NCBI RefSeq assembly: GCF_019320115.1
Contig: NC_089582.1
Location: 118,876,657-118,940,656, forward strand
Source of the DNA: Miscanthus floridulus
Taxonomy: Eukaryota > Streptophyta > Magnoliopsida > Poales > Poaceae
Length of the DNA stretch: 64,000 bases
Reading direction: 5' to 3'
Shown one piece after another: positions 47,082 to 57,907 of this stretch. Position numbers and translations under genes: made by a program. Positions within the stretch are counted from its first letter, which is position 1; each line of letters opens with the position of its first letter. The notes beneath the pieces are model-generated. The model saw only the letters and a program-made list of their open reading frames with translations. It was not told where the DNA came from and searched no databases.

Positions 47082-49299
47082 TTAATCGAACAATTTTGAG
47101 AACAGCTTATATGTAATATGTGGACAAGTGTCGGTACTTTTCGAGTCTGGACGCCTTTCGTGCTTTTGCGTCTTAATTTTGTTTTGTTTGATTTTTTGCG
47201 ATCTTACCAATATGTTCCCCTGAATTATGCCGCCGATTATAATGCAAGGAGATTGTTCCGAAGGAAGGAAAGGAGGTGGCCATACCTTAATAGCCCCCGA
47301 GTAAGGTCCGACCCCCGCACCTGCTGGGGTCGAGTGTTACTAGAGACCGGAATCATGGTTTTGGTGACAATGGATGTCATCGCAATAATCCCCGCCCTGT
47401 CTTCCAACAGAAATCCCAACTAGGGACTCTATGGGCTCGGCAAGGTGGGGCCTTTGAACCTGTGTCCCTGCATTGTTTGGCCCGAGCCCCCGAGCCTTGT
47501 TAGGGTCTAATAGGGGTCGGCCGTTATTTGCGTGTTACCCCATCCTCGGGTTTCGCAATCGGAGGGGCTAAGTGAATGACACTTGCCTCAACGGCTTGAG
47601 TACCGCGCTCAATGAGCTCGCTAACGGGTACGTTCGTGCGGAATCCGGGTCCATCATTTGCTGATGGGGTCGGCAGAGCCCTCTGGTGGCACTCCACAAC
47701 TTCTTAACCCGCCTCCCGGCAGATGCCTGAGTCGTTCGATAAGCTCAGGGGGGCGGATGGCCTCTCCTCGATGGAGATTCTGTGGGTTTGGCTCGAGGTT
47801 AGAATCGAACGAGAGAAGGTCGAGACGTCCTGGTTCGTTTCTAAGCGGGGTCGGGCAGGGCCGCTGGGGCTCATCTCGGTTATCTCTCCCTGGCTCTGTT
47901 CAGCGTGAGGCGGCCTCGAGCCCTTCGCGGGCCGACCTTCGAACCTCAGCCTGTGGTTGCCTATATCGAATGAGGCGACAGCCGTTTCGTGGTGCGACAC
48001 GAATCGTTGGGATGCAACTTTTTGCATATGAAATGTTTTGAATGCAAGATTTAATTGAAAATAAAGGCGGGGTCGGTAACGTTACCTTGGTGATATGAGT
48101 GGCGAAAAAGCTCCTACCGGATGGGTTCGGGCCCTGACGTTTGTGACGAGGTTGGAAAAACCTATGTAAGAATTGCCATTCTTTGTTTTCGTGTCTCGGT
48201 GATGATCCAAGCTGTTCGATTAACTTGGGCAGCCTGACAGCTTCTCCTTTGGGGGAGATTCTGTAGGCGGACCCCTCCGATCCCTTCTTTGAGAAGGCAG
48301 ACGTCGAAACTAGAGACGCGAGGGGCGTTGAGTAGGATTTTTCTGGTGAACAGAAACACCGTAGCTATCGGGGCGTAGGGTTTGCTAGTTCATCCAGTTT
48401 TACTCAAAGCTTTGTGCCTATATGTCGCGCCCTTAGTTTCAAGCGTACGGAGGGGTCGGGTGAAGAGGATGTCTAGACTGGTAGTCATCCTCGGCAGCCC
48501 CCGAGTGATGTTCGCGTCCCTGCTATTTGACGAGGTCGGAATCTTGTGAATGAATTTTAGCGCATAAAGTGAGAAAGCTGAGAGGCTTATCTTTCTTCGG
48601 TCGTTCGTTCGTTGTGTCTTCTGAGCCGAACGGCCGACCCAGGAGATCTGAAAGGTCTCGTCGTCGGGTCGTCCGTGGTCCTACATGGGGAGGCGAAAAG
48701 TTGTCTGCCTATATGGGTGCCTTAATCGCCGCGTCCGGAGCGGGTCAGTGGCGGGCCATAACCAGGCAGTGTTCAGTTTTAACCAAAGAGGGACACCTCG
48801 TAGACCGGGATTCGTCCCATCACTTCTAGCGCGTCCCCTCAGATATCAATCAGCATTGATTGCGTATTAAAAAAGGGGAAGGGAGAGAGTTTTTTGTCCG
48901 ACCTTTCGCCTTTCCTTAGTTATAGCGCCTCCTCTTTAAATAGGGAGGGGGAGAGGAGCTCTCATCCCACCTCCCCTTCTGCCTCTGAGCCGCTATCTCT
49001 CCTTCTTCTTCCTTTCCGTCGAATGCGTCCGTGCGTCGCGGTAGTTCCTGAGTGAGGAAGAGTAATGCCAGAGAGAGATAGAGAACTTATAACCTTGCTC
49101 GTGAGTCTAGTGCGTGATGTCGAGCCGAAGGTTATCCAACGTAGATGAGATGGTGCGTGCGGCCCTTGCTGAGGAGTCACTGCTGCTGAAGGAAAAAAGG
49201 CGTCGGTGGGCGTCGTACGTCGTTGACTGCGCCGTCGTTCGCTGCGCTCCTCCCTTGGCGGGAGGCGTTTCCTGCCCATACGCCGTTGTCAGGGTTATG

Positions 49300-49391
49300 G
49301 CTGGGGATGATGGCGTAGTCCCCAGACGCCATGGTGGTGGCATTGCTGCCGAGGTTGCGGCTGACGATGATGGCGTAGTCCCCGGACGCTC
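49300..49391 (+). repeat. 60-bp imperfect tandem repeat
   Basis: 'gatgatggcgtagtccccag' near 49307 recurs as 'gatgatggcgtagtccccgg' near 49367. Confidence 0.7.
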
Positions 49392-49446
49392 CGGCGGAGG
49401 CGTCGCGGATGGTGGCGCCTTCGAGGATCCAGCGAAGATGTCGCCG

Positions 49447-49610
49447 ATGGAGAGCATGGCATGGCGACCGCAGTAGATGAGCTAGCCCGTGTACATGCCC
49501 TGGACGTCACCGATGGAGAGCGTGGCACGGCGACCGCAGTAGACGAGCTGGCCCGTGTACACGCCCCGGACGTCACCGATGGAGAGCGTGGCGCGACGAC
49601 CGTAGTAGCA
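49447..49610 (+). repeat. 66-bp tandem repeat, 2.5 copies
   Basis: 'atggagagc' units start at 49447, 49513 and 49579, each continuing 'gtggcacggcgaccgcagta'. A 66-bp period keeps a 22-residue peptide repeat (TAVDELARVHA) open on the plus strand. Confidence 0.85.
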
Positions 49611-50199
49611 CTTGTGGTAGAGCTGAGCCGAGACTGTAATGAAATAACGTTGTGGGGAAGCCCCCGAGTGAACAGTCCTCTGAGTATATTGTTCCTTTTT
49701 TGTAATGACATCGCTTTGTAAGTGGTGAATTTGTGCAAAAAATGAACAAAATTACATCCTTTGCTTATGGCAAGTCATTTTAGCGCTTTCCAACTCTTCT
49801 CATGGTCTAAGTCATAGGAAGCTAGGAACGTGAGCGAATTAATTCTGATTGAACTGGTGAGCAAAGAGGTTGCAGCCGCTGGGACATGGGTGTCTCGCAG
49901 TCCTACCAGTTGTATTCAGAATTGGTTCCCAAGATCTTAGTCCTCGAGACTCGTTTACGAGGCGAATGGAAAACTTAGAGATTGTTTGTAAGTATAACAT
50001 AGGGATTTTTTGCAAGCGTAATACTTGTATTACACATGACATATGTTACGATCACATGCCAGCCCCCGAGTGAGGTCTTACCCCTCGCGATTTGCAGGGG
50101 TCGGAAGTCACTAAGGATCGGGGTTCTGTTAAGACAAAAACTGATAAGGAAAAGTGTAAGCTTATTTTAAGGATAGAAACGATGTAGCTGCTCAATGTT

Positions 50200-51279
50200 C
50201 TAGGCGTTGGTGAAGACCTCGCCTTTGATGGTTTTCAACCGGTAGGCGCCTGGGTGAAGTATTTCCGCGACGATGTAGGGCCCTGCCCAGGGCGGGGAGA
50301 GTTTGTGGCGATCCTTGTTGCTCTGCACAAGATGGAGGACGAGGTCTCCAATGTTGAAGGCTCGACCCCGCACCCGTCGGCTGTGGTACCGTCGTAATGC
50401 TTGCTGGTACTTAGCTGAATGGAGGAGGGCGATGTTGCGGGCCTCATCTAGTTGGTCCATGGCGTCTTGGTGAGATGCCTTGGCTCCCTGTTCGTCATAT
50501 GCTCTGATTCTTGGTGCTCCATAGTCAAGGTCCGTCGGGAGAACGGCCTCGGAACCGTAGATCATGAAGAAGGGTGTGTAGCCGGTGGCCCGGCTAGGAG
50601 TCGTCCTTAGGCTCCAGAGCACAGCCGGGAGCTCAGCGAGCCAACGCGCGCCAAACTTGTTCAACCGGTTGAAAATTCTGGGTTTGAGGCCTTGAAGAAG
50701 CATGCCGTTTGCGTGCTCGACCTGTCCGTTCATCCAGGGGTGCGCGACGGCTGCCCAATCGATTCGGATGTGTTGTTCATCACAGAAATGAACGAATTTC
50801 CTACCGGTGAACTATGTGCCATTGTCTGTGATGATGGAGTTCGGTACTCCAAAGCGATGGATGATGTCGAGAAAGAACAGCACAGCTTGCTCGGATTTGA
50901 TTGTGGATATTGGTCGAGCTTCAATCCATTTTGTGAACTTGTCTATGGTGACAAGCAGGTGGGTAAAGCCCCCGAGCGCCTTTTTAAGTGGTCCAACCAG
51001 GTCAAGCCCCTAGACCATAAAGGGCCACATGATGGGGATCATCTAGAGAGCCTGGGGCGGGAGGTGTGTTTGTCGAGCTTAGTATTGGCACCCTTCGCAG
51101 GTGCGTACAATTTGCTCGGCATCAGCTACTGCGGTGGGCCAATAGAAACCCTTTCGGAATGCCTTCCCAACCAAGGTTCTTGGTGCGGCATGGTGACCGC
51201 ATGCTCCACCATGGACGTCGCTCAGTAGGAGTTTCCCCTGTTCGCCAGGGATACAAAGTTGTAGGATTCCGATGTGACT
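50200..51279 (-). pseudogene. Retrotransposon integrase region
   Basis: Read in the same frame as RT. Zinc finger: HGGACGHHAAPR then CEGCQY (HHCC). Catalytic triad: the Asp of the G-L-D-L-V-G block (about 51000), the Asp of ITDNGT (about 50815) and the Glu in QVEHANG (about 50725). A chromodomain-less C-terminus with VLHLVQSNKDRHKLSPPWAGPY follows, ending at 50200. Four nonsense codons break it: 51081-51079 (TAA), 51045-51043, 51012-51010 and 50814-50812 (TAG). Confidence 0.88.
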
Positions 51280-52440
51280 TCATTTGTAGAGTTCGCCCTC
51301 TACAAGAACGAAGGATTTGGCGCGTCGCACGAGCCGTCGGGCTTCTGTCTTGTCGATTGGTAGTACGTCGTGGAGGAGATAGTCGAGGTAAAGTGTTCTC
51401 CAGTCACTGGGAGGATCGGACTCCATTGCTGGGTCTTCTTCAAGCTCCATGACCTCGGGGTCGGGAGGAACAGTTGGCGGATCGGCCTTGGGGGTCGAAC
51501 TAGAAGGGCCATCGTCGGCTTGTTCCGACCCCACGTAGCGTACCGAGGGTTTGTGTTGATCACTGGCAAAGACGCCTGTTGGAACTGGCTCTCGGCTGGA
51601 TGCTGCTTTTGCGAGCGTGTCGGCCGCTTCGTTGAGGCGCCTGGGGATATGATTGAGTTTGAGGCCATCGAATTTGTCCTCCAGGCGTCGGACCTCTTGA
51701 TAGTACGCCTCCATCTTGGTATCGTGGTAGCCTGATTCTTTCATGACCTGGTTGACGATCAGCTGAGAGTCGCCCCTGACGTCGAGGCATCGGATGCCCA
51801 GCTCGATGGCAATTCGTAGGCCGTTGATGAGCGCTTCGTATTCTGCAGTATTGTTTGATGAGGGAAAATGAAGTCGAACCATGTACCTCATGTGCACCCC
51901 GAGGGGGGATACAAAGACTAGTCCTGCTCCGGCGCCCTTCTTCATCAGCGATCCGTCGAAGTACATTATCCAGTACTCTTGATCGACGGCTGCTGGTGGC
52001 ATCTGGACCTCGGTCCACTCCGCGATGAAGTCAGCTAGTGCCTGAGATTTGATCGCCGTTTGGGGGACATAAGAAATGCCCTGATCCATCAGCTCGAGTG
52101 CCCACTTTGCGGTTCTTCCCGTAGCGTCATGACTATGAACGACCTCGCCGAGGGGGAACATCGTCACTACTGTTACGGGGTGTGACTCGAAGTAGTGGCG
52201 TAGTTTCCTTTTGGTGATGAGGACGGTGTAAAGGAGTTTCTGGATCTGGGAGTAGCGGGTTTTGGAGTCGGATAACACCTCGCTGATGAAATATACAGGG
52301 CGCTGCACCTTGAAGGCGTGCCCCTCTTCCTCTCGCTCTACTATTAAGGCGAAGCTAACCACTTGGGTGGTGGCCGATATATATAGTAGGAGAGATTCTC
52401 CATCGCATGGAGGAACTAGGACCGGTGGCTTAGTTAAAAA
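51280..52440 (-). pseudogene. Retrotransposon RNase H region
   Basis: A degenerate first RNase H-like part (LYISATTQVVSFALI) is followed by an archaeal-type second RNase H usual in Tat elements: MYFDGSLMKKGAGAG, NNTAEYEALINGL and RGDSQLIVNQV carry the D-E-D residues. It ends in a TGA at 51282-51280. Confidence 0.85.
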
Positions 52441-53406
52441 TCATTTAACCATGTCAAGTGCCTCCTAAGCCTCGGCTGTCCACTCGAAACGGTCAGTTTT
52501 TTTCAGGAGTCGATAAAGGGGGAGTCCTCGTTTGCCGAGGCGTGAAATGAATCGGCTGAGGGCGGCAAGGCACCCGGTGATCCGCTGAACTCCCTTTATG
52601 TTTTGGATCGAACCCATCCTCGTGATGGCTGATATCTTCTCTGGGTTGGCCTCGATGCCACGCTCGGAGACGATGAAGCCGAGCAGCATGCCCCTCGGGA
52701 CCCCGAAAACATATTTTTCAGGATTGAGCTTGATGCCATTCGCCCGGAGTTTCTCAAAGGTGCGTTCAAGGTCGGCGACAAGGTGGTCAGCCCGCTTGGA
52801 TTTGACTATGATGTCGTCGACATAGGCCTCAATGGTTTGCCCGATGAGGTCTCTGAAGCAACTAAGCATACAGCGCTGGTACGTTGCCCCAGCGTTCTTC
52901 AGCCCAAACGGCATTGAAACATAGCAAAATGATACGAAGGGCGTGATAAAAGATGTCGCGAGCTGGTCGGACTCTTTCATCGCGATTTGATGGTAGCCTG
53001 AGTATGCGTTAAGGAAGCAGAGGGTTTCGCACCCCGAGGTGGAATCGACTATTTGGTCTATTCGTGGCAAAGGAAACGGATCCTTTGGACATGCTTTGTT
53101 GAGGCCAGTATAATCAACACACATTCTCTATTTCCCGCTCTTTTTTCGAACAAGAACAGGATTCGCTAACCATTCTGGGTGGTATACTTCCTTAATGAAT
53201 CCTGCGGCCAGTAGTTTGGCTATCTCCTCGCCGATGGCCCTGCATTTCTCCTCGTCGAAGCGGCGCAGGCGTTGTTTCACTGGCTTGGAGCCCGGGAGGA
53301 TCTGGAGGGTATGCTCGGCGACCTCCCTCAGGATGCCCGGCATATCCGAGGGTTTCCACGCAAAGATGTCCTTGTTGGCGCGGAGGAAGTCGACGAGTGC
53401 GCTTTC
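52441..53406 (-). pseudogene. Retrotransposon reverse transcriptase region
   Basis: Conserved blocks: RLRRFDEEKCRAIGEEI, RMCVDYTGLNKACPKD, MPFGLKNAGATYQR, AYVDDIIVKS (catalytic YVDD at 52824-52813). Motif A reads FLNAYSGYHQI, where the family has FLDAYSGYHQI: the first catalytic Asp is Asn (codon 53010-53008, a G-to-A change), so the enzyme would be dead even without the stops. In-frame stops: 53130-53128 (TAG at a conserved Trp position), 52467-52465 (TAG) and 52443-52441 (TGA). Confidence 0.9.
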
Positions 53407-54560
53407 CTATGCGGAGGAGAGCGCGGTCCTGATTCGGACTTTTTTGCCCTTGGAGCTACTGGGATCCAAGAGGACGTCCCTGGAGCCCTCTGCCAATTCG
53501 AACAATCTGAACGACTTCTTTGCGTCAGGTGTCCCTTCAATGACCTCCTCCCTGAGGGTGGTGAGCTCTTCGGATGCGATGACCGTGGATGCGTGTCCAC
53601 AGCATTCGACCTCACACTCGTAAGCGCGCTGGAAGGAGGTGCCGATGGTGATGATCCCATGGGGGCTCGGCATCTTCAGCTTTAGGTATGTGTAATTGGG
53701 TACGGCCATGAACTTTGCGTAACATGGTTGCCCCAGAATGGCGTGGAAAGTCCCCGGGAACCCCACTACATCGAAGGTGAGGGTCTCAGTCCGGTAATTG
53801 GATCGATCCCCAAAAGTGACGAGCAGGTCAATCTGCCCTAGTGGCATGGCTTGCCTTCCAGGCACGACGCCATGGAAAGGTGCTCGGATGGGATGGAGGT
53901 GCGTTCGGTCGACGCCCATCTCGTCGAGCGTCTTGGCGTACATGATGTTGAGGCCGCTGCCCCCATCCATCAATACTTTGGTGAGCTGCTTTGGACCGAC
54001 GATCGGGTCGACGACAAGCGGATACCTCCCCGGATGTGGGACGGCATCCGGATGGTCGGTCCGGTCGAAGGTTATGGTGGATTTCGACCACCGGAGAAAA
54101 GCTGGCGTGGTCGATCTAGCGGTATAGACTTCTCGACGTGCGACCTTCTGGCAGCGCCTGGAGTCATAGGCCGTTGATCCTCCAAAGATCATGAGGGCAC
54201 CGGTCGGAGTTGGGAAGGTGTCGTCCTTCTCCTCCGTGTCATTAGTGGTGGGAACAGGCTCCTTCCCCTGCTCCTCCTTGTTCAGGCCCCCGGCCAAGTA
54301 TTTGCGCATAAGGCCGCATTCCTTGTATAGGTGCTTGGCCGGGAAGGCGTGGTTTGGGCATGGCCCCTCGAGCATTTTCTCGAAGTGGTTCGGAGTGCCC
54401 TCCGTGGGCTTCCGGCCGCCTTTGCGGTCGGCAGCGGCCACGAGCGAGTTGTCGCGCCGTTGCTTCTTATTTTTCCCTTTGGCGGGATGGTTGGAGGCGC
54501 CTTCGCTGGCGTCCTCGTCCCACCTTGTCTTTCCGTCAGAGCGATCAAAGATGGCTCCGA
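53407..54560 (-). pseudogene. Retrotransposon zinc knuckle and protease region
   Basis: The same open stretch continues from gag. CPNHAFPAKHLYKEC gives a degenerate C-x-H-x-C type knuckle. The aspartic protease core is VLMDGGSGLNIMY, with the flap and following strands VTFGDRSNYRTETLTFDVV and HAILGQPCYAKFMA. It ends at a TAG (53409-53407) between protease and RT. Confidence 0.85.
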
Positions 54561-56261
54561 CCGCCTCCTCTCCAGAGGCGTGACTGGTGGCGATGTCCAG
54601 AAGTTCTTTGGTAGTTCGTGGGCCCCTGCGTCCTAGCTTGTGGACCAGGGATTCGAAGGTCGTTCCAGACAGAAAGGCTCCTATCACGTCGGCGTCGGCG
54701 ACGTTCGGGAGCTCGTTGCACTGTTGGGAGAAGCGCCGGATGTACCCGCGGAGGGTTTCATCGGCCTTCTGACGGCAGTTCTTGAGGTCCCATGGTTTTC
54801 CAGGGCGTTTGTACGTGCCCTGGAAATTACCCACAAAGATCTCAGTCAGATCCGCCCAACTCTGGATAGCATTGGACGGTAGGTGCTCCAGCCATGCTCA
54901 TGCCGAGTCAGCCAAGAACAGCGGGAGATTGCGAATAATGAAGTTATCATCACTCGCACCACCGGCCTGACATGCAAGCCGATAGTCTTCGAGCCAAAGC
55001 CCGGGATTTGTTTTGCCAGAGTATTTAGGAATGTTCGTAGGCAGTCGATACCTTAGAGGGAACGTAGCGTTGAGGATGTGCCGGCCAAAAGCCTGAGGGC
55101 CTGGCAGGATGAGGCTCAGGCTTCGATCTTCGTTGCTGTCGTAACGCCCGCCACGTCGAGGATGATAGCCGCGGCGTGCTGCTTCTCCATCGTCGCCGTG
55201 GGCACATCTCCGGGCGTCGATGATGCTGCGTACGTCGCGGCCACGGCCAAGGCGTTGATGTATAGGGACGACAGAGGGCTGCCCGCCGGCTAGCGGCGTT
55301 TGGTGTACGGATGCGTCCTTGGTGGGACACACTGAGGGCACGCGCTGGCTGGTGTCGGGTTCGCGTTGTCGAGACAACGAACTTTCCGCCTGCTGCGCTG
55401 CTGCACGCTCGAGCAACGTGCGAATCTCCCAATAAGCGCATCGATCCTCGGACGTCGCGGCCTCCGGGAGGCCATGCAGCAAGGCGGTTGCTGCGGCGAT
55501 GTTCTGGCTAGCTCGAGCAAAGTGAGGAAAGGCCCCATCGTCGGTGAGGATCCTTTGATGTACGGTGCGGGCGGTGGCGCGCGCCCCCCCCCATCCTTGC
55601 GGCGTTCAATCTCGCGATTGATGTCCGCATATTCCCGTGCGAGCCCTTGCCCAGCCTCGTCGATCTCTTGCTGACGAGCCCTTAGCTGCTCCATCCTCAG
55701 GTGAGATGGGGCTGTCCCCCCTTCCCCGGATCTACTGTTAGGATTGTTTGTAGGGGTGGCCTCTTCCCTGGAGGCGCTTTCGACGTTACCCTCGGGGTTC
55801 TGCGTCATGTAGCATTCCTAGGAAGGGTGGTGGCTCCCCCTACTAGAATCTGAGCTGGAGAGCGATACAGGCTCCTCGTTGAGGAGCTCGTAGAGGGTCT
55901 CCGTATCCCGCTCAATCGCCCCCACGAACTCGATGTCCGTGGGTGGTTGAAACACACGTAGCACCAGAAGGCGGCCAGCGGTTGCCGCAATGTTGCGGAG
56001 ACCGAACGGAAACGCTGTCGGGGCGCTCCATACGGGCCCTTCCGGACACATGGTGGCGTTGTGAGAGGCCTCCTTGGGTGACGAGACTCCCCGGGAGTTG
56101 CCCGGTGGGCCCTCAAGCCTGAGACGGCTGAGGTTGACGGAAGGGGGAGATGGGGCGGCTGAGTGAGTCAGCGCCAGCTCTCCTCCTAATGTGATGATGA
56201 AATCCAGGTCGCTGAAACGCACGTGTGCGCCCGGGGCCCAGGTGATTGCGTGGGTGGCCAT
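54561..56261 (-). pseudogene. Retrotransposon gag region, frameshifted
   Basis: It begins MATHAITWAPGA at 56261, just inside the primer site. A TAG (55820-55818) interrupts before MTQNPEGN (55808). The frame is lost at the C/G run near 55579-55591; downstream, the conserved gag reading (ARASQNIAAATALLHGLPEA) is in another frame. A TGA at 54900-54898 interrupts SARAWLEHL, where Arg (CGA) is expected. FPLRYRLPTNIPKYSGKTNP, FVGNFQGTYKRP and LRGYIRRFSQQCNELPN are the gag capsid-like core. Confidence 0.88.
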
Positions 56262-56288
56262 CCGAGACCTGATTTGGAACGCGCAAAG

Positions 56289-56306
56289 CCCCTACCTAGC
56301 GCGCCA
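56289..56306 (-). promoter_or_regulatory. Primer binding site of the Tat element
   Basis: Minus-strand TGGCGCGCTAGGTAGGGG starts with TGG (complement of tRNA CCA) two bases inside the 5' LTR. I do not assign the tRNA. Confidence 0.6.
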
Positions 56307-56308
56307 AC

Positions 56309-57807
56309 TGTCGGTGTTTCGTACAAGCACCGGCAAGTAAATTTATAGTAATGCGCGTTAGGCTCGGATGGTGCGCTAAAGGACACAGGATTTATACTGG
56401 TTCGGGCGGAACGTCCCTACGTCCAGTTTATTGCTGCTTGTGTTATTAGCACCGTGAATGGTCTGTAGTAAGGGATACAAACTGCCGAGAGAGGGACTGG
56501 TCCCAAGTCTCTGATGGAAGGATTGAAAGGTGGTCAAGAGCTTCGTAGCTGCTTGAATGTGTGTATGAGTGCGTTCTATTGTTCGGTCCTCTTTTTTTTC
56601 CGTCCTCCTTGATGGAGGAAGCGCATCCCCTTTTATAGATGAAGGGGCTGGCTTTATAAGGGTGAGGGCTCCAGGATGCGTACTCTACTTAGTCTTGTGG
56701 CTTGCATCTACCTGGCCAGGTCCTCCATTCTGATGAGTGCGAAGGAAGATAAGTGCTTATCATGTTGTCGATGTCTCTATAGGATGTCAGATTAGTCACA
56801 GAATGCTACCCTGCGCAAGGTATGGGCTGTAGTACAGTAGTTTTGACTTATGAGCCTCCCCCCAGCCTTGCTCCGTACGCCTTCTGGTTCCCATGATTCC
56901 TTGTTGGGAGAATTCGGGGTCGGGGTTCGGTGTAGCGCCGTGGCCAAGGCCTTCTGACTGGGAGGACCTAAGGGGTCGGGAAGAGGGCACCGCTCCCTCG
57001 GGTCCACAGCGTGGTGACGGAATATACGTCGTTCGTGGAGATAGCAAATCCGTTCTTGGAGCGTAGCGGTTGTCGTATATCTTCGTTGGGTTCTGTGTCC
57101 CAGAGCTAAAGGCGGCGCCTACAACTCTACAGAGTGAGGCGCACGCACCTATAATACCTTTTGGGCTCTGCGGCATCCGGAAGGGTCTAAAGCATCAGTC
57201 CTGTCGTTCCCTGGTAGTCCTTTTCCTGACAGGGTGCAGGGTATGGTCGTAGGAGCCATGGTTGACCCGAACGTCTTGTCTCGTCCTGTACCCATCATTA
57301 TGAGGGATAGATATCGATCAGGGCGAGGCTTGTTCTGGGCCATCGGGTGAGACGGAAACCAATCCCTATCTCTTGGGCGAGACTAACCCCATCCCTCTGG
57401 GATCGGGCGAGGCGGAATCCATCCCTTAGCCTTCAGGCGAGACCGAGCCCGCCCTATTGGCGTCGGGCGAGACGGAGATTAGCCTTGAGCCTTTGGGGCA
57501 AGGCAGAGTTATCCCACAAAGGCGTTGGGTGAGGCTGACCCCGCCCCTCCAGGATCGGGCGAGATGGAATTCATCCCTTAGCCCTCGGGCGAGACCGAGC
57601 CCGCCCTCAAGGCGTCGGGCGAGACGGAGTTTATCCCTCGGCCCTCGGGCGAGACCGAGCCCGCCCTCAAGGCGTTGGGCGAGACGGAACCGAACTCCCG
57701 TCACTCGAACAAGGGATGACATGACGCCCTTATGCGTCCAGAAGTTTTTCACGTTTGGTGGTTATCGGTTCCACCTTCTAGGGTACCCTGGTATTAGGTC
57801 CCCGACA
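56309..57807 (-). repeat. 5' LTR (1499 bp)
   Basis: Identical in length to the 3' LTR and carrying the same internal GGGCGAGAC tandem array (about 57335-57700). It differs from the other copy mainly by C/T and G/A changes. Confidence 0.92.
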
Positions 57808-57907
57808 GAGCTGTTTTGCCAAACGTTTTCCAGAACGGCTTCAGCTCCTCTAGAGGAGCCAGAGCTAGAGCCATTTTCAGAGGAGCCAGAGCCCTGCCAA
57901 ACAGGCC

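Larger units (their letters stand above)
47082..50199. other. Spacer between antisense gene and integrase
   Basis: Non-coding element spacer rich in 'cccccgagtgaggtc'-like words (near 47288, 48500, 50064). A TATA-like 'tttaaatagggagg' at about 48935-48948 precedes a GC-rich leader and two short plus-strand frames (49117-49476 and 49461-49721) that consist of tandem repeats and match nothing I recognise. Confidence 0.5.
41498..57807 (-). mobile_element. Tat-lineage Ty3/gypsy LTR retrotransposon, full length, decayed
   Basis: Total 16,310 bp between LTRs of 1499 bp each, with TGTCGG...CCGACA ends. Flanking 5-mers are gagcc (41493-41497) and gagct (57808-57812), four of five matching. Domain order on the minus strand is gag, protease, RT, RNase H, integrase, which is the Ty3/gypsy order. 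A plus-strand gene with the 'putative gypsy type transposon' domain lies between integrase and the 3' LTR. That layout is characteristic of the Tat lineage in grasses. By eye the LTRs differ at about 38 sites (~2.5%), nearly all transitions, which suggests an insertion of the order of a million years old under usual grass rates. Confidence 0.92.
41301..57907. mobile_element. Small TIR element split by the LTR retrotransposon
   Basis: Sequence just outside the two LTRs fits one element interrupted by the insertion. The left end 'gccttttaacagggctcc' (41301) and the complement of the right end 'ggcctgtttggcagggctct' (57907) are imperfect inverted repeats, and both flanks are rich in 'ggagcc/agctcc' words. 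Without the retrotransposon the element would be about 300 bp. Target duplications were not found, so the outer limits are approximate. Confidence 0.45.

Noticed and set aside
55290..55482. C-terminal part of the 172-codon frame starting at 55808 as real gag
   Set aside because: After the C run this frame gives Arg/Pro-rich sequence, while the other frame gives conserved gag sequence.
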